NCBI GenBank assembly: GCA_001632425.1
Contig: KV425564.1
Coordinates: forward strand, 124,001-188,000
DNA from: Neolentinus lepideus HHB14362 ss-1
Lineage: Eukaryota > Basidiomycota > Agaricomycetes > Gloeophyllales > Gloeophyllaceae
Length of the DNA stretch: 64,000 nucleotides
Direction: 5' to 3'
A model generated the notes under the pieces. The model saw nothing but the letters and a program-made list of their open reading frames with translations. It searched no databases and was not told where the DNA came from. Below are positions 1 through 10,946 of this stretch, piece after piece. Numbering within the stretch: position 1 is the first letter of the stretch; every line of letters begins with the position of its first letter. A program made the translations under genes and the position numbers.

Positions 1-1533
1 AGCTCCTCCATCTCGAACGACGATCGTCGGATGATGAAATCATCGTCTCGCAGTCGGTGATCACCACGCTCTTCCGGCGCTTTGTGGGTCATAAACCGAA
101 TTATCCGCCCCAGAGTCAGGGGCAGCTTGATGCCTATCAGCAGTACCATGAGCGTTCGAAGGGTATCGCGCTCATGGACGTTCAGGACAAGGCGCAGCTG
201 GGGAAGACTGCGATGACTCACAAGTACTGCTTCGCGGCAGTATCCGCTCTGGAGTGGTTGTGTGATTTCACGTCTGTTGTGGGTCGTGAGGAGGCTGCGG
301 AGATGGCAGCGCAGTTCGTACGCTTTGGTCTCATTCAGCTCGTGAGCGACAAGCGGAAGAACAACGACTCCGCCATCATCTTCACTGTTCGCGGCTCTGC
401 ACCAGGTGGTAACTCGCCTGTATCAGTAAGTTGTATTGTCTTTCTTCCGAAGATATATCTGATTGGATTTCTTCAGCAACATGGAGAGTTCCGTTGTACA
501 GCGAAGGCAATATATCGAGTTACAGATGAAGGTCGTCGTGTCGCTCGCTGGGACACGCCCAATCGTGGACCTTCAAGTCGTGACTCTCCTAATGCCTCTT
601 CTGCCAATCTCGCTTCTACAGAGCGGTCGTCAATCGAAGATAGCACGGAGACGTCGGCCGGCCCTGCTGCTGATGCCCCTAACGCTGGTGAAGCCAAGAT
701 TCAGCGGAGAATATCCATTCATGAGAAGTTGAATGGGAGCTACGACGCGGACAGCAAGAAGTCGGGCAAGGAGAGCAATACCGATCGGCTTAAGAAGATT
801 CTCGAGGACCCTATGCTACGGTCGTTGTTCCGCGAGTTCCTACGCGGCAACTTCTGTGAGGAGAACCTTTCGTTCTGGTTGGATGTCGAAGACTTCAAGC
901 GGAAGTTCAGCATCACGTCGAGCGCTGTTGCGTCGACACGGCCAACCACTGGCAAGAGTACTCCTGGTCAAGCAGCGATGGAGCGGCACCACGAGTCCTT
1001 GATTCAGACCGCTTTCCAGATCTACAATATGTACCTCGCTCCTGCAAGTCAATGCGAGCTTAACATCGACCACGGACTGCGGAATGAGCTCGTCGCGTAC
1101 CTCAGCGAGGTCATGACAGGTTTGACGGGCAAGGCATTCCAGGGTCGGGTGGAGCTAGAGCAGGCTAGTGCGTTCAACGCGACGCAGCTGCAGACGATGA
1201 TCCGGTTGTATGGGCGCATACAGACCCATGTCTTTCGGCTTATGGCGACGGACTCCGTCCCGAAGGTATGTTATATCTCGTCGTTGCCGTTCAACACTTG
1301 ACATTATCTCTTTCGTGTAGTTTATCAAGACGCCGAAGTTCATGGCTGTTCGCAACTGGGTCGACGACGACGACAACGATGCTCCCGGCGGTGGACATAC
1401 ATCATACGCACCGACGCATCCACCAGGGTTAGAAGACGCGGAGGAAGTTGGCGGCACGTACGTGACGGTTTCGCAGGCCGCGAGTGAAAAGCGACACCGG
1501 CAAAGAGAAGGGTGGACCGACAAGCCGTTATGA
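1..1533 (+). CDS. RGS-domain regulator of G-protein signalling with DEP region, FlbA/Sst2/Thn1 type (5' truncated by window)
   Basis: The reading frame is open from base 3, so the start lies upstream. Exons are about 1-425, 477-1265 and 1321-1533; the first intron (51 nt, GTAAGT...CAG) keeps the frame and could be misread as coding. The N-terminal part looks like a DEP domain (residues 'SALEWLCDF', 'AAQFVRFGLIQLV'), which targets such proteins to membranes or receptors. The middle is low-complexity Ser/Asn-rich. An RGS box follows, starting 'LKKILEDPMLRSLFREFL' and containing 'NFCEENLSFWLDVEDFK', the typical Galpha-contact region; a Ser/Thr-rich loop interrupts it. The C-terminus is acidic. 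Family members speed GTP hydrolysis by Galpha subunits and control vegetative growth and mating signalling. The family call is strong; the exact orthologue is inferred. Confidence 0.85.
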
Positions 1534-2153
1534 GCGACCCGCGGTCCATTTCTTTCTTTTCATCTTGTCACTGTATCCTCAACTCACGCATGCTGTCATC
1601 CTATCTATCTCATCCGTCGTCATTTATCTGCATATGCAACATCAACTGTCACGCCGTTTCTCTTGCTCGACTGTACATCCACGCTCTATGTTGTCGCCTC
1701 TCACTTCACGGCTATCTGAACTATGGCTAGGTACAATTGATCGAACCCGGGGGGTCCTCTTTGCATCTTAATCATCACCGTATTATTTCTTTTCATCTTT
1801 GTCACCTTCGTCTATTTTCATCCGCACGTCATCCTTCACCTTCACCAGTTGCTTTTTCCTACTTCATCCTACTTCGGTGTAACACTTATAATACCTTAGG
1901 CATCTCCTCAATATCCCGGAGATAGACTCTACTAATCGAACTCCATTCCACTGTGCATTATTATTATCGAATGTATCGACGTTCGCTGTATATGTAGAGT
2001 GGCTGCGAAGCAAAGATATATCTTCGTTGGTTCACCAAGCGGGTTCCTGGCTACTTCCTGATGCGGTCATGAATTAAGCTTTGCAGTGTCTTCACTGCAC
2101 CTGTGCGCACGACTACAATAGGTGATCCAACTTCGTCTTTGCCCTCGAGAGTC
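1534..2153. other. intergenic: 3' end of RGS gene and 5' region of next gene
   Basis: About 620 bases without a credible coding exon. The first half is pyrimidine-rich and probably 3' UTR of the RGS gene. Short open frames here have no family features. The downstream gene starts at the ATG at 2154. Confidence 0.5.
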
Positions 2154-3339
2154 ATGTCGTGGATTATGAATCCCCAGGGCACCCCCGCTCGTCGTGAGCA
2201 ACCTCGTCGCCCTCCCGCTGCCGCAAGAAATGAAGTCCCTACCTCTCCTTGGGAGGAGTTTCCCAACAATGACACCTATCCCCGCGTTCCGGATCCTGCT
2301 GGACTGGAGCCAGACCGGACAGTGTCTACAAAACAGGCGAACAGGCCTTTCCTAGCGTGAGTAGGTTCCTCTTACCTGCGATGCGCAGTGGACAACTTGT
2401 AACATGTACCTAAGGTACAAGGAATATCGAAACAAGATGGAGGCGGAGCACAATGCATGGCTCAAAAGGAAGAAAGAACGAGAGGAGAAGCTAGCGCGAG
2501 GGGAAAAAGTTGGCCCTGAAGAACCAGATCCTACCGCTGAGGAGGAAGTTGGATGCTTGGGCTTGGTCAAGTTCATCGTGTACCTCATAATATTTCTCAT
2601 GCTCGCCGGCAAGTTCTTCACGGACAGCTTCTTGTGGGAATACGACGGCAAATGGGCCAGACTGAAGACCTATATACCGGTACGTCTTCATTACACCTTC
2701 GCTTGGTACTGACGGATAACGGTCTCTTTATAGACGAACCAAAGGCTGTTCTCTGAGGGACTTCTGTCTCAGTTCGATGGATCAGACACGGAGAAGCCTG
2801 TGTACCTAGCAGTGAGTCATAGCTTCTGTGGTGACCATAATTAATCTCATAAGTCCGTGACCGCAGATTGATGGTGATGTTTACGACGTTTCGGAGAATC
2901 GGGCCACATATGGTCCCGGGGGACCGTATCATTTCATGTACGTTTGGAGGCTTTACGGAAGTAGGTTTTATTAAGTTCTACTCGTCCAGGGCGGGGAGGG
3001 ATGCGGCCAGAGCATTCGCCACCGGTTGCTTCAAGACACACCAGACGCATGACATACGGGGTCTGACGGACAGTGAGATGCAGGCAAATTGAACTCTGTC
3101 ACGTCCGCTGCGCTTGCTGATACTTGTATCAGGGACTAAATCACTGGAAGAAATTCTTTGCCAACCACAAGACATACACCAAAATCGGACGCGTCGTTCA
3201 TCCAACGATCGATCCGTCCAGCCCCATCCCGGAACATTGCGATCCAAAGAAAGCCCAAACTTCCAATCCTCGCAAAGAAACCGAGGAGAGTCGACAAGCT
3301 GGCCGGGAGGAAGAAAAACTTTCACACCAAGAGCTTTAG
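2154..3339 (+). CDS. membrane protein with cytochrome b5-like heme/steroid-binding domain (MAPR family)
   Basis: Six exons: 2154-2356, 2415-2679, 2734-2811, 2867-2937, 2990-3083, 3133-3339 (918 nt, 305 aa, whole codons). After a Pro/Arg-rich N-terminus and a charged helix ('KRKKEREEKLARGEK') comes one hydrophobic segment ('LVKFIVYLIIFLMLAG') that should anchor the protein in a membrane. The cytochrome b5-like domain follows: 'IDGDVYDVSENRATYGPGG', then 'AGRDAARAFATGCF', then 'LNHWKKFF'. The tyrosines in this fold bind heme in MAPR proteins (progesterone receptor membrane component, Dap1, neudesin). The tail is basic and hydrophilic. The intron between exons 5 and 6 reads GC...AG (3084-3132); only this splice joins 'DSEMQ' to 'GLNHWKKFF'. 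The role is likely heme binding or sterol/P450 support at the ER, by analogy only. Confidence 0.85.
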
Positions 3340-3546
3340 ATCGCAACGAATGGATGCATGTCTGATAGTAATATCTGAGTAAAACTCGTCTGTCCATGTA
3401 ATTACATAGTATGTACTGTACGAAACTGCGTAGGTGATAAGTTAGAACAAGATCTATGAAAGTCCTAGTCCGTGTCAACGTGCTACTGAGAACCATATCA
3501 ATGAAGTGCAGCAGGTCGAAGTGTCCCGAGTAACCGAATGCACACT

Positions 3547-4137
3547 CTAGATCGACTGTAAAAATAGGTGAGAATTTGCATGGTGTGTCTGAAAGAAGAG
3601 GACTCACCGGGGCTAGAGGCGAGTCGTGCATCATGAGGTAGTTTTTTATTAATGGGAAGTCGGCCATGGACGCGTCCATCATGTTCGTGAATGTACCTTC
3701 CGAGTATTTGGCCACTACAACGTTACCGCGCCAGGCAGTTTCCTCTCGGAATGCCTTTCCTTGCATTTCTCTAATGCACTTATTGACGGGGAATGGCATA
3801 CCGTCTCGCGAAATCACAGGGTAGAATATGATGTAGGGCGTCGCGAATTTCTTATTCATGCCGTCGAGGGCTTCGACCGTCTGGATGAGGAGAAGCCACT
3901 AAGTGCAGGGTCTCAACAGCGGAAACTTCCAATACGTACGTGGTATTGCCAAGCCCGCGCGCCAAGGGCCTCAGCAATATAGTCCATGTACACCTCCGGA
4001 TGGGGCATCCGGGTCGTCTGAGTGGGTTGGGCAGTAAAAGGGTCGGCCACCGCTACAGGACTTGTGGCGAGGGGCACCAATGACGGAGGGCGGCCGTCAC
4101 TAGGAATAAGGATAGCTTGGTAGGATCGCATCTCCAT
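3547..4137 (-). CDS. small conserved basidiomycete protein of unknown function (MDASMADFPL family)
   Basis: Read on the minus strand: exon 1 4137-3940, exon 2 3880-3608, exon 3 3555-3547 (480 nt, 159 aa). The last exon carries only two codons and the stop, giving an SI C-terminus; reading through its intron instead gives a false longer frame. The protein has a Pro-rich N-terminus, then 'PHPEVYMDYIAEALG', 'PYIIFYPVISRDGMPFPVN', 'AWRGNVVVAKY' and 'MMDASMADFPLIKNYL'. I recognise this pattern as a small, often multicopy mushroom family with no assigned function. No signal peptide or membrane segment is visible. The gene converges on the MAPR gene (3339). An exon further upstream cannot be excluded. 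Confidence 0.7.
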
Positions 4138-5869
4138 GTTGGTGATAGTCCTTAAGGACCTGAGTCAGTACGTTGCAGCAACAAAATAGAAGCCATCGCT
4201 ATTGTTCTACTTACCGAGCTTTTGAGTGGACAAGAGGCCTTGTTGTGAATGCAACGAAAAGGAGGGGGTTGTCTACTTTGTCTTCATGACAGACGACGAG
4301 CTATTTATCTCTGTCCTCCGCGGAAACGAGGTCGACGTGCTGGAGAGTCGATCGCCCATCATCGTAGTGCTCTAAGGTATCCAGACCACACGAGGTGCAT
4401 TCGGATCACTGGAGAACAAGAATTTATGCATAAGTGTAATATTAGTTGCAAGGTGCACTGCGCGGCAGATGAAGCAGCTGGAAGGTGCACAGAAGCCCCA
4501 CACGGCAGGTGATGCTGAAAGGAGTTCGCAACTCTTTCAGTAACCAGATATTGCGGGGGTGGTCAAACGTATCCCCGCCGAAGGGCAAGGGTAGACTTGC
4601 ATCGAGATTACCCGGACCGAAAATTTGGGCGAGTACACTCGACGCTAATCGTGATCTAACCGAGTTATCAGTTGATGATTTACATAAACTATTCGTGGCT
4701 AGTCATTTTCCGTGAACCTCCCCGCCCCATGCATTCGCGTTTAGCAGCTATTGGACCAGGTCGATATAGGAGTAGGGGAACCGACGGCGTTTGATGTCGG
4801 AATCTCCTTCCATGACGGCGGCAGGTGCAGGAAAGGAATAGAGTAGCTCAGGGACCAACAGATCTCGCAGCCCGAGCATCTTCACGCTAAGGACGCATGC
4901 CGGGTAGGCTCAGTCCCCGCGAAAGTGCTCAAGGAAATTCATGCGTAGAAGGCGTGCCATCAAGAGGGGAGGCTCGGTCCATAGCGATCCAGACCCTCTG
5001 TTATTCTACTCCCCGAATTCATTAAGCTATGTTGCGATCGTAGTCAGCTTCATCATGCTACGTCCCCCATAAAGAGATTCATGGGCTGTTGAAAAGTCTA
5101 TTTCAAGTCACCCACCTATAAGCTTCTTCTCCCACTCCGATCCGGTAATCGGAGCCCCGGCTCTGAACCGCAATCTCACACCCAGGGGTTGGGGTTCAAA
5201 GCTAAGGACCCGTAAGAGATCGGACGCGCGTTGCGAAGCGTCGATGGGCCCGCTAATGAAAGTGCGGTACAATCAGGGTCCAATGCCGCCAGTCCCGTAA
5301 ATGAAAGCGGATCTTAGCCCAAGCTTCCTGCGGGCAAATCAAGACGGCCGTCTATCCCAAAGTAAATGGCCTAATGGCCTATTGCGCGCAAGTGGAGCCG
5401 TCTAACAGAGACGCAATATTAATTCAGCTGGCAATACGGACTTGGCCGGAGATTACAGTGCCCAAAGATACGAAATGGACTAAACGGTACGGAAGCCTGG
5501 CTGTTCCTGGGATGGATTTGGCGACCAGTAGTGTGGATGAAGACTGTTTGGTAGTAAACTTGAATCAGATCTCGGCATCAGCATCGCAAAGACGACGTCT
5601 CGAGGGTGTAGCGCACAGACGTTCCACTTGGTTCAGATGGTCTAGACTGGGTGTTGCATTTTGGTATCCTGTATCCCTTTGGATGCACGGTTCATTCAAA
5701 CCAGGAATATGGGACATGCAAGAATGACAGCGGAATACAAGTCAGAAATAGGCGGAAAATTAAATCGGTCCCATATTCGGCAAGGCAGGGATTAAAGTTT
5801 GTGTCGCGTTGTGTCGCGTCCGGGGCAAGTGGCGTCGTAAATCCTGTGGCCACTCGACTCTACCGTGTC
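4138..5869. other. long region without an intact gene
   Basis: About 1.7 kb with only short open frames, none showing a family pattern. One stretch, 5374-5580 on the plus strand, encodes 'MDLATSSVDEDCLVVNL', which resembles the EDCL signature of type-B carboxylesterases, but no catalytic GESAG motif or further esterase exon follows, so it is at best a relic. A 10-bp direct repeat (GTGTCGCGTT/GTGTCGCGTC) sits at 5801-5820 just upstream of the nucleoporin gene. Confidence 0.4.
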
Positions 5870-8800
5870 ATGGACGGCGCAGTGCTGGAGGCGACTCAGC
5901 TTTCTTCCTTGTCCCTAGCGTCGCGATTAACCTACAGATACGTGGACACGACGCGTCGCAACATCCCTCTACCCCCGTCACCAGAAGACAAGGACGCGCC
6001 CATTGAGCATGCGATATATTCAACCGTACTTCATTCATCCTGGACTGGACCTATCTTGCTACGGGTTTTGAACGATCGAGTAAGCATTGAACTTGTGTCC
6101 CTCACCCTCGACATACCGCCTATACGATTTGTATTTCCTGCTACGATTGCGTCTGCTCCGGGCATCTTTCTGTGGGAAGCTGAGACACTACATGTCATTG
6201 CCGTGACGAAGGTCGGCGCTCTGTTCCATCTAATTATTCCAGCTTACGACGATGAACTGTTGTGGGACGTTGATTTCCAAGCGAACTGGTATCGCGAGCA
6301 CCACATACACAGCGCGGGCGGCAGTATAGAGGGCCTAGTCCACGTACATGGTCCTCATACTGTTGTCATTGCGCTCGCCAATGGGGACCTGCTTCGAATG
6401 GAAGCAGACACCCGTGCGGAGGAGTCTGGAGAAGGTATGTGGCAAATTGAACCCGTTCCCGAATTATATGAAAGTCAATCATAGACCATTGGTCGGAAAC
6501 TATCTTCCATCACGGCTCGTTCCTTTCATCGTTGACCTCATACATTCCGACATTGAGCTCGAATCCTGCCAATGCTGCCCAGATTGTGTCTGCGGCCAGT
6601 TACCCGTATCCAACTGATATAGGTTGGATTTGGACTTTATCTCGGGATCGCACTCTACGACTCTGGACTGCGACGGCTGGCTGTACTTCAACAAAAGTCA
6701 TCTCCTCTGCTACGCAAGGAAGATCATCGACTCCCATGTCCGAATCCTCTCCAAGTCCAAGCAAGTCTAGTTCGCTGCTAGAGGCAGAGCCACGGAATCT
6801 CCTCCGAGTATTCACCCTCGGGGATGATATGGACATCATCTTCGTCCTAGCATTCGTGCCAACGCCTGCTTCGACAAGCTCAGGAGGCACCTTTCACGTA
6901 TTCAAAACAGAAGACGACCAGCTTCAGCCACTGTCACCGATCTCATGTTCCTCTGCTAGTGTCCATTGTCATCTTCAAGACTTCGTCGTCGTTGGCTACA
7001 CTTTGTACACTCTCTGGGATCGACAAGGCCGCTCGTACGTGGAATGGTACGAGCTCGCTGAATCAGCTCAGTCATTGGAGGTGGATGACGTTCACTGGAA
7101 GACAGCCTCTTACGCGCGTGAAGTAGAGTTGACCCCGGCATATCTTGATGAATTGCTTTATTCTCATGGCTCTTTGACCGACAAATGCTTCGAGGCAGTC
7201 ATGAGACCGGGGATGTTCTCTATGTTGACCCTAAAAACAGCACTCAGACAATATTCCGACGCCTGTTTGTCGTTGCCGGGAACACCTCCTCCCCAATTGC
7301 AGACATCCTACGCAACTCTAGGGGAAAATATCGCAGCGGTCGTTGGCTGTACTGTGAACCTGACTCGGGACGCTCAGACGGGGGCACTCCAGTATGATAA
7401 ATACTGGGCTGCCCTGAGACGCGACTGGGAAGGATTCATTGCCCGATGCCGAGAAATAGAGCGAAGTGCAAGATGGCCACTCGCAATGGGTGTAGATCGC
7501 TCTGGCGGTATTGTCTTTGTGGAGAGGGAGCGTGCTGGGTCTGTGGTCCGTGAAGACGCTGCGCTTACCCGTCAGCGCATGCTTTCATCGTCATTACCTC
7601 TGGAACCACAATACCTAATCCTCGACGTCGCATGGACATTACGCACTCATCTCTCTCCCGAAACTCTACGAAACGCGGAGGACCGTCTCACGGAAATCCA
7701 GCAGCTTGAAAGTAATTTCTCGTACCTCGACGTCATCGTACAGGACAACCTGGACATTGTAGTGGATGAAGGCCTCGATAGTTGGATCAAAGCTCGATTG
7801 CTTGGGCAAGGCAAACACTTGGAATCTTTATTTCGCCAGTCGCTCGATATCGTGACTCAGCGTCAGTCCATCGTCAAGCGGGAAGAGGAAGAAGTGGAAT
7901 TGGCAGTGTCACTGGAACAGGGGCTAAGGCAGAGTCGTTCTGTGTGGCAAAGATCGCTTGCCGCTTCATATGTCACCGATACTGTCAATGCCAGATACGA
8001 ATTATGTCTTGCCCTCCTGATCATTCTGTGGTATTTACGCGACAACTTGCGTGATGACCATGCCGACGTTGTGGACGAGCTCCTCGTTGCATTTAGAGGA
8101 CTGGCTATGCTGCGACACGTCGTCCGACAACCTGCTGGCGAGTTGAGGGGCACAAGGGGTACCGCAGCAGATGGTTCCGCTGACGAAATGATCGCTCGCA
8201 TGCACAACATGCGCATGACAGAAAACGTCGATGGCTTCGCGCCTGTCTACTCTTTGGTTGATCGCCTTCTGGCCAATTCCGGTGATTCGTTCGAGCTACC
8301 GAGGTCTGCGCACAAATTCCTAGGAGACAGTGGTTTACTGGATGCGAGCTCCATGACGGTGACAAGTGCTGGGGAGGCCCGTTTTTGCGATAGACTTCGC
8401 GAATTAGGGTATTCGCAATTTGCATTGGACCTCATGGCTTGGTTGCCCAGGTCCTCTCCTCTTACATATGTCCGTGCCAAGCTCTGGTTAACTATAGGAC
8501 GTTTCGACGATGCTGCGAGATTGTTCGAGTCCCTAGCAGGATCGTACGGTAAGTGCCGTTCAATACAGCCTAGGGCGAGATCTGACCCGCACTGTTTAGA
8601 GGGACTTCCTGAGGAGGACTGTGGCCGTGTCGATGTCGTAGCCCCTGCTGGGGCTCTTATATCCCAGTATAATTTCTACCTCCACGTTGCTGGCCTCTTC
8701 AGAGCAGCTCATGTCACATCGTGTGAGATCGCGTTCTCGCAACTTGCTATATCCGTTGCGCCACCGAGCACCGATCTCCAAGAGCTTTGGTATACTATCA

Positions 8801-10461
8801 TCAAAGGTTACACCGACCTTGCACAATATGAAGACGCATATAGTGCCCTGATTAGCACCCCATACGAAAAATTGTACGTCACTGAGCGCTATGGCAACCA
8901 TTTTACGTGTCTGATAGGTTTGATCGTTAGGAAAAGGGATTGCGTCAGCGACCTGGTGTTCAGAATGTGTGAAGATTACGCAGTCGAGAAACTCATGACG
9001 TTCAACTTCGCAGCCTTCGCAGATGAGGTGGAGGGTGCACTCTCCTTCAAGGCGCGTAACGGCGATCCAATGACGAGGCCGTTTTACTCCTCTATACTTC
9101 ATACATGGTTTATTCGCCGAGGTGACTACCGTAATGGTGAGCGTGAATCGTGATGCGTTGTCTGGCGCTTGTTGATTTTTAATAGCCGCCTTGACGATGT
9201 ATCAACGTGGCCGAAGACTGGCCGAACACCCTGCCTATTGGAACGACCTCCCTCGGCAACTTGAGGCTTACTTAACGGCGATGAACGCGCTGTCTCTAGT
9301 AGACCCAAAGAATGCCTGGTTTGTCATGCCAGTGGTATCCGACTCGGATGATGAGGTGAGTCAAATCGGTGATCTATGCATTTACATCATCCCGCATCTG
9401 ACATTTGCGTTAGCCCTGGAAGCGACGTAGGTTATCAAAACATATCCCGGAAGACAAATATGCCGTAGGCAAGCGGGACTCGGAAATTGTAGAGCTAGCA
9501 GATATACGATACGACTATGCCTTACTTTCCGCGCGGCTAGAGTTGATGCGTTTGGACCCCGAGGCAGGTTCCGTCACTGGTATGAGCCTCCACATTGCCT
9601 TCATACTCGGAACGTAGAATTTAACTTTGAATTATAGATCATCTGCTGTCGCCATCGTCAATCGTCATGAGACTTGCGCAGGCCAACCGTTTCATAACGG
9701 CGATGTCTTTGGCTCGGAGCCTGCATGTTGACATGTCCGATCTATTTTCATTGGTGACGCGGCAGTGTTTACGTTTGTCGTATGATCCGGACATGGTGAT
9801 GTAAGTGTTTCGTGCTAGTATTGTAAAACTGAATCTTACTCCGAATACTACAGCCAGGAGGACACGTCCGACTGGTTGCTGACGGATAATGTCAAGTCAT
9901 GGTCTGGGACTCCTGCTGAAAGGGCATGGCGCTATGTTCGCGAGTCCATACAAAGACACGATAGCCACGAGACGGACTTCAAGTATAGCAAAGTGGTGTT
10001 TGAGACTATCCTTGACAGAGAATCGATGCCTCCGCCATGGCTAGTCGGCATACTTGAGGTGGGAGCAATCGACCAGTGGCTTTTAAGACCTCGCATGCTA
10101 ACCTATACTCAGGAAAATCATCATGAATGGCTGATTCGCACCTGTCTGCGGTACGAAACGTTCGAACTGATGCTGCAATATACGTTGTCCTTCATTCGGA
10201 AGGTATGCTGTCAGACAACTCAGAGATTTTTTTGCTAATACCATCATCTTGCAGAACGATGCATCACTACCCCAAAACACGCCTAAAAACGCGATGGCGA
10301 CATGGCTACCTTACAATCTAATTGATCAAGTGCTTGAAGTCTGCGAATCTCAACCGGACGTATCATCGGACGCGCGGAGCTTGCACAAGATGGTTAGAGA
10401 CGAGCTAGCTACTCGGCTCCACCGCCTTGGAACGATGTCTCAAAACGCTCAGTCCCCATGA
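5870..10461 (+). CDS. nucleoporin Nup120/Nup160 (Y-complex scaffold of the nuclear pore)
   Basis: Nine exons: 5870-6434, 6485-8548, 8600-9136, 9186-9355, 9414-9579, 9638-9800, 9854-10058, 10113-10202, 10255-10461. They sum to 4167 nt (1388 aa), and all junctions keep frame. The N-terminal half is beta-propeller-like with 'HHGSFLSSLTSYIPTL' and 'IWTLSRDRTLRLW', hallmarks of Nup160/Nup120. The C-terminal half is alpha-helical with 'AALTMYQRGRRLAEHP', 'KRDSEIVELADIRYDYALL' and 'NHHEWLIRTCLRYE'. In the Nup107-160 (Nup84) complex this protein forms one arm of the Y-shaped pore scaffold and is needed for pore assembly and mRNA export. Introns at 8549-8599 and 10059-10112 are multiples of three, so naive frames run through them. 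The start is the first ATG before the conserved region; the frame is open further upstream, so it could be slightly longer. Confidence 0.9.
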
Positions 10462-10946
10462 CGAGGGAAGGGAACAAGGCTGGCGCATGTAGCTTTGCAA
10501 TTGTACCATAATGCATGTATGGTTATACTGTAGGATCTCGTAACTTCTTGCTTTCTATCAGATGCATTTAGCAGGACAGCAGTGGCTGTCATGAAGTGTC
10601 GCCCTTCGATAGGTATTTAGCCCGAAACAACTGTAGTCATCACGTAGAGGGCTTGAAAAGAGCTATCGTCTCCGAGTCCCAGTGCTACATACCCGAAACA
10701 CACCAAGCCGCAGTGGGCGGCTAGATAATTCACCCAGGTCGTTCATTTTCTTTCTCTCAACTGTGCTGGTCAGTGCCAGAACAGCCCGCGTTTACCACAT
10801 AGTACATCCTGAAAGTCTGTATCCCATTGATGGATGTGGGTAACGCGCTGATCCATACCCTAAGCGCCCGTCGCATTGAGGGCTTCTGCCTGCCAAGCTG
10901 GGATGTCTGATTGCTCTTGCCTGCTAACTGGCCACGAGCCAATTTC
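10462..10946. other. intergenic: 3' flank of nucleoporin gene and promoter of zinc-cluster gene
   Basis: Tandem same-strand genes are separated by 485 bases. Nothing coding is supported here. No clear TATA box was found close to the ATG at 10947. Confidence 0.4.

Noticed and set aside
2978..3859. 293-codon minus-strand open frame
   Set aside because: Only its first 90 residues are the real exon 2 of the MDASMADFPL gene; the rest reads through an intron and into the opposite gene.
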